64,000 bases of DNA from Solidesulfovibrio magneticus (GCA_002482565.1 DLGG01000138.1:46241-110240), one strand, 5' to 3'; positions 1 through 8,892 are shown, numbered from the stretch's first letter. Made by a program: numbers and translations. Notes: generated from the sequence alone by a model not told the origin.

Positions 1-38
1 CAAAAAGGGGTTTCCTCCCCCAGTTTGGGAGTTTTCAT

Positions 39-2630
39 ATGCGGCAGTGTTGGTGCGGGATGGGCGGGTTGGAGCCGTTCGGGGCCGAGTACATGCTGTG
101 TCCGGGCTGCGGCACCTTGGTGTCGCGGGTCGAGGACGGCGAACGCTACGGCCGGGACTACTGGTACGACCATCAGGTGGCCGATCTGGGCCAGCCGTCC
201 ATCGAGGTCCGGGCGCGGCGCGACCTGCCCGAGCGCTGCCTGGGCTGGCTCAAGTTTTTGCTTTCGGCCTGTCTGCCGCCGGGCGAAACCCTGGAGCTGG
301 GCTGCGCCCACGGCGGCTTCACGGCGCTGTTGTCGCGGGCCGGGTTTCGGGCCAGGGGACTGGAGCTTGACGGCTCGGTGGCCCGGCTGGCCGGGGAGAC
401 CTTTGGCATAGAGGTTTTGGCCGGGCCGTTGGAGGAGCAGGCCATTGCTCCGGGGAGCCTTTCCGCCGTGGTCCTCATGGACGTGCTGGAGCATCTGCCC
501 GATCCGGTGGGGTTGCTGCGGCGCGTGGCCGAGCTGCTTGCCCCGGGCGGGGTGGTGCTGGTGCAGACCCCGCGCTTTCCGGCCGGGGCCAGCCATGAGC
601 GGCTTTTGGCCGAGGCCGATCCTTTTACGCGCATGTTGCTGCCGGCCGAACACCTTTATCTTTTCAGCGAATCGGCGGCGCGGGCGCTTTTCACGGCCGC
701 CGGATTGCCGCATCTGCGACTCGGGGCGGCGCTTTTCCCCTACGACATGCTGTTTCTGGCCGGCAAGGAAGCCCTGGCCGAGCACGACGACGCGGCCATT
801 GAAAAGGCGCTGTGCGCCCGGCCGGACGGCCGGCTGACCCTGGCCATGCTTGATCTGGCTCGCCGGGCCGAGACGGCCGAGGCCGAGGCGGATCGGCTGT
901 GCGGCGGCGAGGTCCCGGTCATCGGCGGCCTGGAAGGCGTGGTGCGCGAGATGGCCTCGGGCTGGGTGTCCGAGGGGCGGCTGCCCCAGCTCGTCAACAA
1001 GGCGCTTCTGCGGGTCGGGCGGGTGGCCTGGTTTTGGAACAAGGCCGTCAAATACGTGCTCAAGGAGCGCGGCCGCCGGGTCGCGCCGGCCGCCAAGGCC
1101 ACGGACAAGGCGCTCGTACTGGTCGATCTTACCCCGGTGCTGCCCGGCGGCGACAACGGCGGGGCCAAGCTCATGACCATCCTGCTGCTGCATGCCCTGC
1201 GCGACCTGCGGCCCCACTGGCGGTTCGTCTGCCTGACCGCCGACGCCGCCCACGAGGAACTGGCCCACCTCGACGCGCCAAACGTCGAGCGGGTCCGGGT
1301 CTCGACCCTGGGACGGCTGCGCGGCCTGTCCCACTGGCGCGGCCAACCTGTGGACCTCTATTTCTGTCCCTTCACCATGCCCTATTTCCACCATCCCGAC
1401 GTGCCGGCCGTGTCGGTGATCTACGACCTGCAGTACGCCGCTTATCCGCAGTTTTTTTCGCCAGACGACGAGGCCGGGCGGGAGCGCACGTTTTTGACCG
1501 CCGCCCGGCTGGCCGAGCGGCTGGTGTGCATCTCGGAATTCACCCGCCAGTCCGTGCTGGCCCAGGGCAACGTGCCGCCTGGGCGCACGGCTACGGTCCA
1601 TATCTCCCTGCCGCGCCGGCTGACGCGCGCCGCCCCCGAGGCCGTGGCGGCCGCTCGGGCGCGCCTGGGGCTGGGCGAGAGCCGCTTTTTTCTCTATCCT
1701 GCCAATTACTGGCCGCATAAGAACCACCGCATGTTGCTGACCGCGTTTGGCATGCTGGCCGCCGGTCGGTCCGACGACGTGCGGCTGGTGCTCACCGGAG
1801 CCGACACCGGGCTTCGGGCCGAACTCGGCCAGGCGGCTGCGCGCCTGGGCCTTGGCGAGCGGGTGACTTTTGCCGGCTACGTGTCCGACGAGGAGCTTTC
1901 AGCGCTGATGACCGGCGCGGCGGCCTTGGTCTTTCCCTCGCTTTTCGAAGGCTTTGGCATGCCGCTGGTCGAGGCCATGGCCGTGGGCACGCCCATTGTC
2001 TGTTCCGCCGTGACCAGCCTGCCCGAGGTCGGCGGCGAGGCGGCGCTCTATTTCGATCCCAAGCGGCCCGACACCATGGCCGCCGCCCTGGGCCGGCTCC
2101 TGGACGAACCCGGGCTGGCCGAAGGGCTTGTGGCCAAGGGCCGGGAGCGGCTGGCCGCTTTTGGCGGCCCCGAGGACATGGCCCGGAAGTACCTGGCTGT
2201 TTTCGAGGACGTGCTGGCCCGGCCGGTGTCCCAGAGCACGGCCGTACGCGGGCTGTGGGCCGACGGCTGGTGTGGGACGCGCCTTTTCGCGGCGTATGGC
2301 CCGGCGGCCCATCGCCAGTGGCTGCGGGCGACGTTTGCCCTGCCGCCCCAGGCCCCGGCGGCCCGGGTGACGGTGACGGCCCTGGTGGCCGGCCGGGCGG
2401 TGGGCAAGGCGCAAACGCTCAAGCGCGGCGGCCGGGCGGCGTTTTCCCTCGACCTGCCGCCGGCGGGAGGCTGCGTGGAGTTCCTGTTTGACGGCGCGCG
2501 CCGGGGCGAGGGCCAGGGGCCGGGCACGGACCGCCGCAGGCTCTCGGCGCGCTGCGAGGAACTGCGCCTGACCGACGGCGCGCGCGACGTGGACCTGCGT
2601 TACGCCGGAGGCGACCATGGCCAAGCTTAG
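39..2630 (+). CDS. Methyltransferase-glycosyltransferase fusion protein
   Basis: This two-domain enzyme is probably involved in building a cell-surface polysaccharide. The N-terminus has four cysteines (C4, C6, C21, C24) that look like a small zinc ribbon. A class I SAM methyltransferase fold follows: motif I LELGCAHGG near residues 85-93, then VVLMDVLEHLPDP and LLAPGGVVLVQTPRF. From about residue 358 there is a GT4-type glycosyltransferase with FFLYPANYWPHKNH and the nucleotide-sugar signature FPSLFEGFGMPLVEAMAVG. The last 120 or so residues are an unrecognised beta-rich tail. The frame stays open to the window edge, so the start may lie further upstream. It overlaps the next gene by 14 nt, which suggests a translationally coupled polysaccharide operon. 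Substrates cannot be read from sequence. Confidence 0.85.
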   Translation: MRQCWCGMGGLEPFGAEYMLCPGCGTLVSRVEDGERYGRDYWYDHQVADLGQPSIEVRARRDLPERCLGWLKFLLSACLPPGETLELGCAHGGFTALLSRAGFRARGLELDGSVARLAGETFGIEVLAGPLEEQAIAPGSLSAVVLMDVLEHLPDPVGLLRRVAELLAPGGVVLVQTPRFPAGASHERLLAEADPFTRMLLPAEHLYLFSESAARALFTAAGLPHLRLGAALFPYDMLFLAGKEALAEHDDAAIEKALCARPDGRLTLAMLDLARRAETAEAEADRLCGGEVPVIGGLEGVVREMASGWVSEGRLPQLVNKALLRVGRVAWFWNKAVKYVLKERGRRVAPAAKATDKALVLVDLTPVLPGGDNGGAKLMTILLLHALRDLRPHWRFVCLTADAAHEELAHLDAPNVERVRVSTLGRLRGLSHWRGQPVDLYFCPFTMPYFHHPDVPAVSVIYDLQYAAYPQFFSPDDEAGRERTFLTAARLAERLVCISEFTRQSVLAQGNVPPGRTATVHISLPRRLTRAAPEAVAAARARLGLGESRFFLYPANYWPHKNHRMLLTAFGMLAAGRSDDVRLVLTGADTGLRAELGQAAARLGLGERVTFAGYVSDEELSALMTGAAALVFPSLFEGFGMPLVEAMAVGTPIVCSAVTSLPEVGGEAALYFDPKRPDTMAAALGRLLDEPGLAEGLVAKGRERLAAFGGPEDMARKYLAVFEDVLARPVSQSTAVRGLWADGWCGTRLFAAYGPAAHRQWLRATFALPPQAPAARVTVTALVAGRAVGKAQTLKRGGRAAFSLDLPPAGGCVEFLFDGARRGEGQGPGTDRRRLSARCEELRLTDGARDVDLRYAGGDHGQA

Positions 2631-3507
2631 CGTCGCCGCGATCACCCCGTCCTACAACCAGGGGCAATTCATCGGCCGCACCATCGACAGCGTGCTGTCC
2701 CAGGGCGTGGCCGACCTCGAATATGTGGTCATGGACGGCGGCAGCAGCGACGAGACCGTGGCCGTGCTCGAAAGCTACGGCGACCGTCTGACCTTCCGGT
2801 CGGAGCGCGACAAGGGCCAGCCCGACGCCGTCAACAAGGGCATCGCCGCGACCACCGGCGAGGTCATCGCCTGGCTCAATTCTGATGACATCTACATGCC
2901 CGGCGCACTTCAAGCAGTGCTTGAGGTGTTTGAAGCACATCCCGACGTGGATGTGGTTTACGGCGACGGTGATCATATCGACGTCAACGACGCCTTCATC
3001 GAGGCCTACCCGGTGGAGCCTTACGATCTGGAACGGCTCAAGGAGCGCTGCTTCATCTGCCAGCCGGCCGCTTTCGTGCGCCGCCGGGCCGTGGAGCGCT
3101 TCGGCGCGCTGGATCTGCGCTGGCAGTATACCCTGGACTACGAATTCTGGCTGCGCCTGGCCAAGGGCGGGGCAGTCTTTCATTACCTGCCGCGCAAGCT
3201 GGCCGGCTCGCGGTTCTACCCCCAGACCAAGACCTCCGGGGCGCGGCTTACCGTCCACGCCGAGATTAACGACATGCTGCGCCATACCTTCGGCACGACC
3301 CCGGACCGGTGGCTGTGTAACTACGCCCACGTGCTGGTGGAAGAACGCTGGGGCCTGAAGGGCAGCCGGCTCTTTACCCCGGCCGTGGCCCTGGCCTCCC
3401 TTAGGGCGTCCTGGCGCTGGAACCGCTCGATCTCGCCGGGCTTGCTGCGCACCGTCGCGTCCTGGCTGACCCGGGGCCTTGTCCGCCCAGGAGGCGGCCC
3501 GGCATGA
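2617..3507 (+). CDS. GT2-family glycosyltransferase
   Basis: This is a cytoplasmic GT-A fold glycosyltransferase of 296 residues that would transfer a sugar from a nucleotide donor. It opens directly with the GT2 signature (AITPSYNQGQFIGRTIDSVL) and has VVMDGGSSDET and the metal-binding region AWLNSDDIY (DxD-like SDD). An FWLRLAKGG motif lies near residue 180, typical of family 2 enzymes. It overlaps the fusion gene upstream by 14 nt and the GT4 gene downstream by 4 nt (ATGA), so all three are probably translated as a unit. The acceptor and donor are unknown. Confidence 0.88.
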   Translation: MAKLSVAAITPSYNQGQFIGRTIDSVLSQGVADLEYVVMDGGSSDETVAVLESYGDRLTFRSERDKGQPDAVNKGIAATTGEVIAWLNSDDIYMPGALQAVLEVFEAHPDVDVVYGDGDHIDVNDAFIEAYPVEPYDLERLKERCFICQPAAFVRRRAVERFGALDLRWQYTLDYEFWLRLAKGGAVFHYLPRKLAGSRFYPQTKTSGARLTVHAEINDMLRHTFGTTPDRWLCNYAHVLVEERWGLKGSRLFTPAVALASLRASWRWNRSISPGLLRTVASWLTRGLVRPGGGPA

Positions 3508-4658
3508 GGATCGGCTTTGACGTCTCCCAGACCGGCTCGGGCAAGGCCGGCTGCGGCTATTTCGCCGCCGGGCTGCTCTCCGCCCTGGCCCGGGTGGACA
3601 CGGCCAACGACTACGTCCTGTATCCGGCCTGGGGCGACTTTTTCCGCGAGCCGCGCCCCGGGGCCTGCCTGCGCCCGCAGGGCGGCCGATTCCGCCAGGG
3701 GCCGGCCTTTAGACGCTTTTGGGACCAGAAGCGCTTTTTCCGCCAGCCGCCGGCCGATTTCGAGGCCCGCCTGGGGCAACCGGACGTGGTCCACGCCAAC
3801 AACTTTTTCTGCCCCACGGGACTGTCCCGGGCGCGGCTGGTCTACACGCTCTACGACCTGTCGTTTCTCGTCGAGCCGGCCTGGACCACCGAGGGCAACC
3901 GCACCGGCTGCTTCGACGGCGTTTTCGGGGCGGCGACCCGGGCGGATTTTGTCGTCTCCATCTCCGAATTTTCCCTCAAGCACTTCTTGAAGGTTTTTCC
4001 GAGCTATCCCCGGGAACGCACGGTGGTGGCTCCGCTGGCCAGCCGCTTTGGCCCCTCCAGCCATCAGGCCCGGCCGGCCGCGTTGGCCGATTTCGCGCCC
4101 GGTTCCTTCTGGCTGTGCGTGGGCACCATCGAGCCGCGCAAGAACCACGAGCGGCTGTTCGCCGCCTACGCCGCCTGGCGTCGCGAAACCGGCGGAACCA
4201 TGCCCCTGGTGCTGGCCGGCGGCAAGGGCTGGCTCATGGACGATCTGGCCCGCACCGCGTCCGAGCTGGGCATTGCCGAGCATCTCGTTTTTACCGGCTA
4301 CGTGTCCGACGCCGAACTGGCCTGGCTCTACGCCTCGTGTCACGCCTTCCTTTATCCGTCGTTGTTCGAGGGCTTCGGGTTGCCGGTGCTGGAGGCCATG
4401 AGCCTGGGCGCGGCGGTCATCTGCTCCGACGCCACCTCGCTGCCCGAAGTGGCCGGGGACGCGGCCGTGCTGGTCGATCCCCTGGACGTGGCCGGACTGG
4501 CCCGGGCCATGGCCGCCTTGACCGACGACGCGGCCAGGGCGGCGGCGCTGCGGGAAAAGTCCCTGGCCCGGGCCGGGCTTTTTGCCTGGGACACCACCGC
4601 CCGCATGGTTCTCGACGCCTACGCGCGCGTCGTCTCCCTGCCGCCGGCCTGGGGGTAG
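3504..4658 (+). CDS. GT4-family glycosyltransferase
   Basis: This GT-B fold glycosyltransferase of 384 residues starts inside the stop of the GT2 gene. It carries the family 4 hallmarks: FWLCVGTIEPRKNHERL in the middle and YPSLFEGFGLPVLEAMSLG near the C-terminus, where the E(x7)E pair binds the nucleotide sugar. These segments closely resemble the C-terminal half of the fusion protein at the start of the operon, so the two probably share ancestry. The N-terminus (MRIGFDVSQTGSGKAGCGYF) is typical of the mannosyl/rhamnosyl transferase branch, but the sugar cannot be assigned. It is the last gene of the operon and a strong inverted repeat lies downstream. Confidence 0.87.
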   Translation: MRIGFDVSQTGSGKAGCGYFAAGLLSALARVDTANDYVLYPAWGDFFREPRPGACLRPQGGRFRQGPAFRRFWDQKRFFRQPPADFEARLGQPDVVHANNFFCPTGLSRARLVYTLYDLSFLVEPAWTTEGNRTGCFDGVFGAATRADFVVSISEFSLKHFLKVFPSYPRERTVVAPLASRFGPSSHQARPAALADFAPGSFWLCVGTIEPRKNHERLFAAYAAWRRETGGTMPLVLAGGKGWLMDDLARTASELGIAEHLVFTGYVSDAELAWLYASCHAFLYPSLFEGFGLPVLEAMSLGAAVICSDATSLPEVAGDAAVLVDPLDVAGLARAMAALTDDAARAAALREKSLARAGLFAWDTTARMVLDAYARVVSLPPAWG

Positions 4659-4996
4659 CCCACCCTTGTTGCCGCCGATTTCAGTGGAGGACTCCGTGAC
4701 GCCCTTGGCGGTCCAGGCGCAATTTCGGACCCTTGCGCCATACCCAAGACAACGGACAGGCGACAACTCCTCCAACCAGCCGTTGACGCTTTTCGTGTCG
4801 CGTCCCTTACAAGTACGATGGGTTTTATGACAGATTACTGGGTGTAGCCTGTTGTCTGTGGAATTTCATGTGCTTTTCGTGGTCGTAGGACGAGGCCTCC
4901 CCTACGACGTGAAAACGCCCCGCCCTCATCGCAGCCGGACTGCGGAGAGAGCGGGGCGTTTTGCCTGGCCAAGCGGCGCGCGGCGGCGATGCCAGG
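4659..4996. other. Convergent intergenic region
   Basis: No gene is visible between the two convergent transcription units. The stretch contains an 8-bp inverted repeat (GTCGTAGG at 4882-4889, CCTACGAC at 4901-4908) followed by the strong terminator hairpin described separately. Confidence 0.6.
4912..4962. terminator. Bidirectional intrinsic terminator
   Basis: A perfect 12-bp stem is formed by AAAACGCCCCGC (4912-4923) and GCGGGGCGTTTT (4951-4962) around a 27-nt loop. The A/T ends of the arms give a U-run in either direction. It sits between the end of the glycosyltransferase operon (+) and the end of the putative selenoprotein gene (-), so it probably serves both. Confidence 0.8.
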
Positions 4997-5878
4997 CTAT
5001 TCGAACAGCTTCTTGATCTCGGGATCGGCCGGGTAGGCCTCGTCGAGGTTCACCACCTCGGCCTTGAAGTTTTCACCCAGCTTCCAGGCAAAATCCGATC
5101 CCTGCGGCAGCTTGAGCAGGTCAAGCCGGTTGACGGTCTTGCCCCGGGTGTAGGCCCGGGCGAAAAGCGTCTTGCCGCCGGGGCCGGGCCGGCCGGCCGT
5201 GCCGGCGTTGAGGCCGCTGCCCAAAAGCACGTCCAGGACGCCCGGATGGGCGGCCAGGAAGGCTTCCTCGTCGATCATGCCAATGCCGCTGACGCCGATG
5301 ACGAGCGACACGGAGGGCCGCAATTTCCTGGCCGCCTCGGCCACGGCCTCGCCCACGGCCGAGGGCGTGGGTTTGGTCAGATCGGCCGGGGCCGGGAAAA
5401 AGACGATGCCCACCTTGACCCCGCCCTTGTCGAGGACGGCGGTGGCCGGTTTGTCGCCAAGGATCGTGAAGCCGGCCGGGATGGGCGCGTCGGCGCTTTT
5501 AAGATACTCGGCTTCGCTGGGCAGCAACGCCCCGGCGTCGTAGCGAAGGCGCGTCATGGCCTGGCTGATGGCCGGCAGGCGGCGCGGCTCGGGCTTTTTC
5601 TCCGGGCCGTCGGACAGGATTTCAAAAGGGGCGGCAATGACCAGGGTACGGTCCTGGCCAGGCGCGGCGCTGCGTAGCGATTCGATGAAGGCGGCCCTCC
5701 GGGCCAGCCCGCCGACGAGCTTGCCGCCTCAGGACGGGCAGGGCTCGTAGTTGCCGTAGGTGTTGCCGGACAGGACGATGGTCAGCGCCGGTTCCTGGGC
5801 CTGGAGCGGCTGGCCGCAGAGGACCGTCAGGGCCAGGAACAACGCCGTAGCCAGCAGGCGGCGCAATGCGGTGTACAC
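4997..5878 (-). CDS. Putative exported selenoprotein (in-frame TGA read as Sec)
   Basis: Conventional translation gives only the C-terminal 186 residues (from 5557). Reading back in the same frame, a GTG at 5878 opens a coding sequence of 293 residues with one TGA at codon 50 (+ strand 5729-5731). The GTG has GAGG about 8 nt upstream and begins a clear Sec signal peptide (RRLLATALFLALTVL, ending near AQ28). Residues 46-50 read P-C-P-S-TGA, followed by GGKLVGGLARR. The neighbouring paralogue has P-C-P-T-C then GPQKLGGLARR, so the TGA replaces the second cysteine of a CxxC motif. Similarity to the paralogue continues on both sides of the TGA, which argues against a random ORF break. Immediately after the TGA, GGCGGC (5728-5723) can pair with GCCGCC (5695-5690) around a G-rich loop, compatible with a bacterial SECIS. 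The domain is distantly reminiscent of UshA-type metallophosphatases but lacks an obvious DxH metal motif. The alternative is a nonsense mutation. No selC, selA or selB lies in the window. Confidence 0.72.
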
Positions 5879-5930
5879 GGTTAGCCTCGAAAGGTTGAAG
5901 GCCGCCGCCCGGAAGAGGCGACGGCCGAAA

Positions 5931-6788
5931 TTACTTGAGAATGGCCTCGACAGCCGGATCTTGCGGGAAGTTCTCGTCCAGGGGGTCGACCTTGGCCGTG
6001 AAGTTCTCGCCGATCTTCCAGCTAAATCCCGGCGCGCCGGGCAGGGCGGCCAGATCCAGGCGGTTTATGGTCTTGCCCTTGATGTAGGCCCGGGTCCAAA
6101 GGGTGCGGCCGTCCTTGGAGGTGCGCGAGGCAAAGCCCGAGCCGCCGCCGCTGCCGAGGAGCACGTCCACCGCGCCGGATTTGGCGTTGATGAAGGCTTC
6201 TTCGTCCAGGGCTCCCCAGGGGCTCACGCCCACCACCAGGGCGACCTTGGCGCGCAGTTCGCCGGCCGCCTTGGCCGCGGCGTCCATGAGCTTGTCGGGC
6301 ACGGCGGCGCTGATGTCCTTGGGCATGGGGAAAAAGACCAGCCCGACCTGTGTGCCGCCGACGCTGACGATGGCCGTGGCAGGCGTATCGCCAAGAAGCG
6401 TGGCCCCCTTGGGCAGGGCGGCCTTGTTGGCCGACAGGATGGCCGCTTCCTGGGGGGTGACGGCCAGGGCGTCATAGCGAAGTTTTTCGTGGGCCTTGGC
6501 CACGGCCGGGAGCTTTGCCGGCTCGGGCGGGGCGGCCGAGACCTCGGGAGCGAATTCCCAGGGGCCGGCCACGGCCAGGGTTTTGCCGGAAGCCCGGGCC
6601 GCCTCGATGGCGCTGGTCCGCCGGGCCAGACCGCCGAGTTTTTGCGGGCCGCAGGTGGGGCAGGGGTCGAAATAGCCGTAGGTGTTGCCGGCGTAGAGGA
6701 TGGTCAGCGCCGGCGCGGCGGCCAACGCCGCCGCCGTGGTCATGGCCGTCACGGCCAGGACCAGCAGCAAGGTGGTCAGGGTGCGCAT
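5931..6788 (-). CDS. Exported protein, cysteine paralogue of the putative selenoprotein
   Basis: This 285-residue protein has a signal peptide (residues 1-25, LTTLLLVLAVTAM core) and is probably periplasmic. It has LTILYAGNTYGYFDPCPTCG at residues 28-47, with C43 and C46 forming a CxxC that may be redox active. It aligns along its whole length with the next gene downstream: GDTPATAIV and VGLVFFPMPKDI match GDKPATAVL and VGIVFFPAPADL, and the ends NRLDLAALPG and NRLDLLKLPQG match too. The fold may relate to UshA/5'-nucleotidase-like proteins, but the catalytic metal ligands are not evident, so no enzymatic function is claimed. It starts 5 nt after the HU stop and is followed 52 nt later by its paralogue, implying one transcript. 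Confidence 0.75.
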   Translation of the reverse strand: MRTLTTLLLVLAVTAMTTAAALAAAPALTILYAGNTYGYFDPCPTCGPQKLGGLARRTSAIEAARASGKTLAVAGPWEFAPEVSAAPPEPAKLPAVAKAHEKLRYDALAVTPQEAAILSANKAALPKGATLLGDTPATAIVSVGGTQVGLVFFPMPKDISAAVPDKLMDAAAKAAGELRAKVALVVGVSPWGALDEEAFINAKSGAVDVLLGSGGGSGFASRTSKDGRTLWTRAYIKGKTINRLDLAALPGAPGFSWKIGENFTAKVDPLDENFPQDPAVEAILK

Positions 6789-6793
6789 GGGTG

Positions 6794-7069
6794 CTACTTG
6801 TTGAGATATTCCTTGAGTTCCTTGCCGGGGCGGAAGAAGGGAAGCTTCTTGGGCGCCACGGTGACGACGTCGCCGGACTTGGGATTGCGGCCGGTGTAGC
6901 CCTTGTAGCCCTTGATTTTGAAGCTGCCGAATCCCCGGATTTCCACGCGGTCTTCGTTGATGAGCGCCTGTTTGACGGAATCGACGAAGGCGTTGACGAT
7001 GTCGGCGGCTTCGTCGATGTGCAGGTCCTTGGTCTCGGCCAGGGTCTTGATGAGTTCGCTTTTGTTCAT
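6794..7069 (-). CDS. HU-family DNA-binding protein
   Basis: This 91-residue nucleoid protein begins MNKSELIKTLAETKDL and contains the HU/IHF signature GFGSFKIKGYKGYTGRNPKSG, followed by the DNA-binding arm and KKLPFFRPGKELKEYL. Such proteins bind and bend DNA as dimers. The start at 7069 is preceded by GAGGA at a suitable distance; a longer frame upstream has no ribosome binding site and would add residues atypical of the family. Unusually, it seems to head a transcript with the two exported paralogues, with only 5 nt to the next gene. HU is the better guess than IHF, but the two cannot be separated firmly here. Confidence 0.93.
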   Translation of the reverse strand: MNKSELIKTLAETKDLHIDEAADIVNAFVDSVKQALINEDRVEIRGFGSFKIKGYKGYTGRNPKSGDVVTVAPKKLPFFRPGKELKEYLNK

Positions 7070-7180
7070 CGCGTGGTCCTCGCGCTGTTGACGGTTGGCC
7101 GGACGCCTCCCCAAACTGGCGGAGTGCAATCGTCCATCTATTTCATACCATTGCCGAAAACAACGGTCCCCCGTCAAGTC

Positions 7181-8023
7181 CTACTTGCGAATCGATGGAA
7201 TTTTTCCCAGCACCGGCGCGCCGATCAGTTCGTCGTGGCGCTGCTGGCGCACCCGGTGCAGCCGCACCGCGCCGCTGACGATGTCCAGGGCGGCGGGGCT
7301 TTTGGGGGCGTGGCGCAGCAGGGGAATCTGGCGTCGCACGGCGTCGGGCAGGGCCTGATCATGGCGCACGCCGCCGATGAGCTGGGGTTCGAAGCCCAGG
7401 AAATGGCTGCAGGCCGCCGACAGCCGGGCAAAAGTGGCCTGGGTGTCCGAGACCCGCTCCACCTGGTTGACCAGCACGTGGAAGTCGGAAATGCCGTATT
7501 GGGTGTGGAGCACCTTGATGACGGCGTAGGAGTCGGTGAGCGAAGTCGGTTCCGGGGTGACGACCAGCACCCGCATCTGGCTCATGGCGGCCACGGACAG
7601 CACTGTGGGCGAGATGCCGGCCCCGAGGTCGAGCATGAGGTAGTCGTAGCCGGCAAACACGCCGTTGAGCTTTTGGAACAGCACCTCGCGCATGTCGTCG
7701 TCCATCTCCAGCAGCTCGGGCACGCCGCTGGCCGCCGGCAAAAAGTCGAAGCCGCCGGGCTCGACGGGCAGCATGACCTCGGCGGCGCTCACTTCCGGGC
7801 GAAACAGGTCCTGGAGGTTTTTTTCCGGCGACAGGCCCAGCAGCACGTCGACGTTGGCCAGGCCCACGTCGAAGTCCATGAGCAACACCCGGTGGCCGGC
7901 CCGGAACAGGGCATAGCTGAGGTTCAGCGTCAGGTTGGATTTCCCGACCCCGCCCTTGCCGCTTAAGATGGCCACCGACAACGTGGCGTTGGGATTTGAG
8001 GCTTCGGGCATACGCCGTGTCAT
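7181..8023 (-). CDS. MinD/FlhG-type ParA-like ATPase
   Basis: This is a deviant-Walker P-loop ATPase of 280 residues. The A motif is SGKGGVGKSN (residues 20-29), followed by LLMDFDVGLANVDVLLG and a second switch region YDYLMLDLGAGIS. This pattern fits the MinD/FlhG (FleN) group, which positions division or flagellar machinery at membranes. No flagellar or min genes are adjacent, so the precise role is open. Its start overlaps the stop of the GGDEF gene by 4 nt, implying coupling of a cyclic-di-GMP enzyme with a positioning ATPase. The HU gene begins 111 nt downstream. Confidence 0.82.
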   Translation of the reverse strand: MTRRMPEASNPNATLSVAILSGKGGVGKSNLTLNLSYALFRAGHRVLLMDFDVGLANVDVLLGLSPEKNLQDLFRPEVSAAEVMLPVEPGGFDFLPAASGVPELLEMDDDMREVLFQKLNGVFAGYDYLMLDLGAGISPTVLSVAAMSQMRVLVVTPEPTSLTDSYAVIKVLHTQYGISDFHVLVNQVERVSDTQATFARLSAACSHFLGFEPQLIGGVRHDQALPDAVRRQIPLLRHAPKSPAALDIVSGAVRLHRVRQQRHDELIGAPVLGKIPSIRK

Positions 8024-8892
8024 CCTTTGGTCGTGCCGGTGAAAAGAAAGCGCTTTTCATCGGCCCGCACCAGGGTTTTTTCAGGTGTTCCGGTCAGGTC
8101 GGCGATGGGGGCGCAGTGGACGCGGTCCTTGCCCTCGGCCTTGGCCGCATAAAGGGCCTCGTCGGCCATGGCGTAGAGCTTCTCCCAGCCGATGGCCACT
8201 TTGCCCTTGGTGCAGGCGATGCCGGCCGAAAGGGTCACGCAAAGGGGCGTGTCCACGCCGTCGCAGACCACCCGAAGCGTGCGGGCCGATTCGATGAGGC
8301 GCTCGACGATGCCTTCGGCCCGGACCATGCCGACGCCAGGCAGGATCAGGGCGAATTCCTCGCCGCCGACCCGGGCGGCGTAGTCGTAGGTGCGCTTTTC
8401 GGCGGCCAAAAGCGCGCCCATGGTTTCCAGCACCCGGTCGCCGCAGGGGTGGCCGTAGGTGTCGTTGACCGTTTTGAAATTGTCGAGGTCGAGCAGCACC
8501 AGGGCCAGGGGCTGGCCCGAGCGCGAGGAGCGGATGAGTTCGGCGGACAGGATGCGCTCGAAGGCGCCCCGGTTGTGGAGCTTGGTCAGGGGATCGTGTT
8601 CGGAGAGAAAGACCAACTCTTTAAGCGTCTGCTGGATGCGCGTGAGGTAGGGGAAGGGGTTGGCGGCAATGGGCAGGGCCATCCAGTCGCGCAGGTCGCG
8701 CCGCGCGCCAAGCCCCTCCCATTCCTGGAGCGTCAGCCCCGAGCACAGACGCATGATGACCAGCCCTTCGCCTTCCTCGGCGCAGGCCGGCTTGTCCGCC
8801 CCGTCGAGCAGCTGCCGCAGTTGTTCGAGTTCAGCGGCCAACGCCTCGTCCGGGAAGTCCGGCGCACAGCCGCCGTTACTTGCGGGAGTCAT
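8020..8892 (-). CDS. GGDEF-domain diguanylate cyclase
   Basis: A 290-residue protein with an unrecognised N-terminal region of about 110 residues followed by a GGDEF domain. HDPLTKLHNRGAFERIL begins the domain, DLDNFKTVNDTYGH is the metal-binding part, and RVGGEEFALIL is the active-site GGEEF, so it should make cyclic-di-GMP from two GTP. No transmembrane segment is seen, so it is probably soluble. Its start lies 17 nt inside the end of prfB and its end overlaps the MinD-like gene by 4 nt, so expression is probably tied to both. Confidence 0.87.
   Translation of the reverse strand: MTPASNGGCAPDFPDEALAAELEQLRQLLDGADKPACAEEGEGLVIMRLCSGLTLQEWEGLGARRDLRDWMALPIAANPFPYLTRIQQTLKELVFLSEHDPLTKLHNRGAFERILSAELIRSSRSGQPLALVLLDLDNFKTVNDTYGHPCGDRVLETMGALLAAEKRTYDYAARVGGEEFALILPGVGMVRAEGIVERLIESARTLRVVCDGVDTPLCVTLSAGIACTKGKVAIGWEKLYAMADEALYAAKAEGKDRVHCAPIADLTGTPEKTLVRADEKRFLFTGTTKG

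Noticed and set aside
4997..5557. Treating the 186-residue frame alone as a complete gene
   Set aside because: It lacks the signal peptide and N-terminal region that its paralogue has, and the missing part lies directly upstream in the same frame beyond one TGA.
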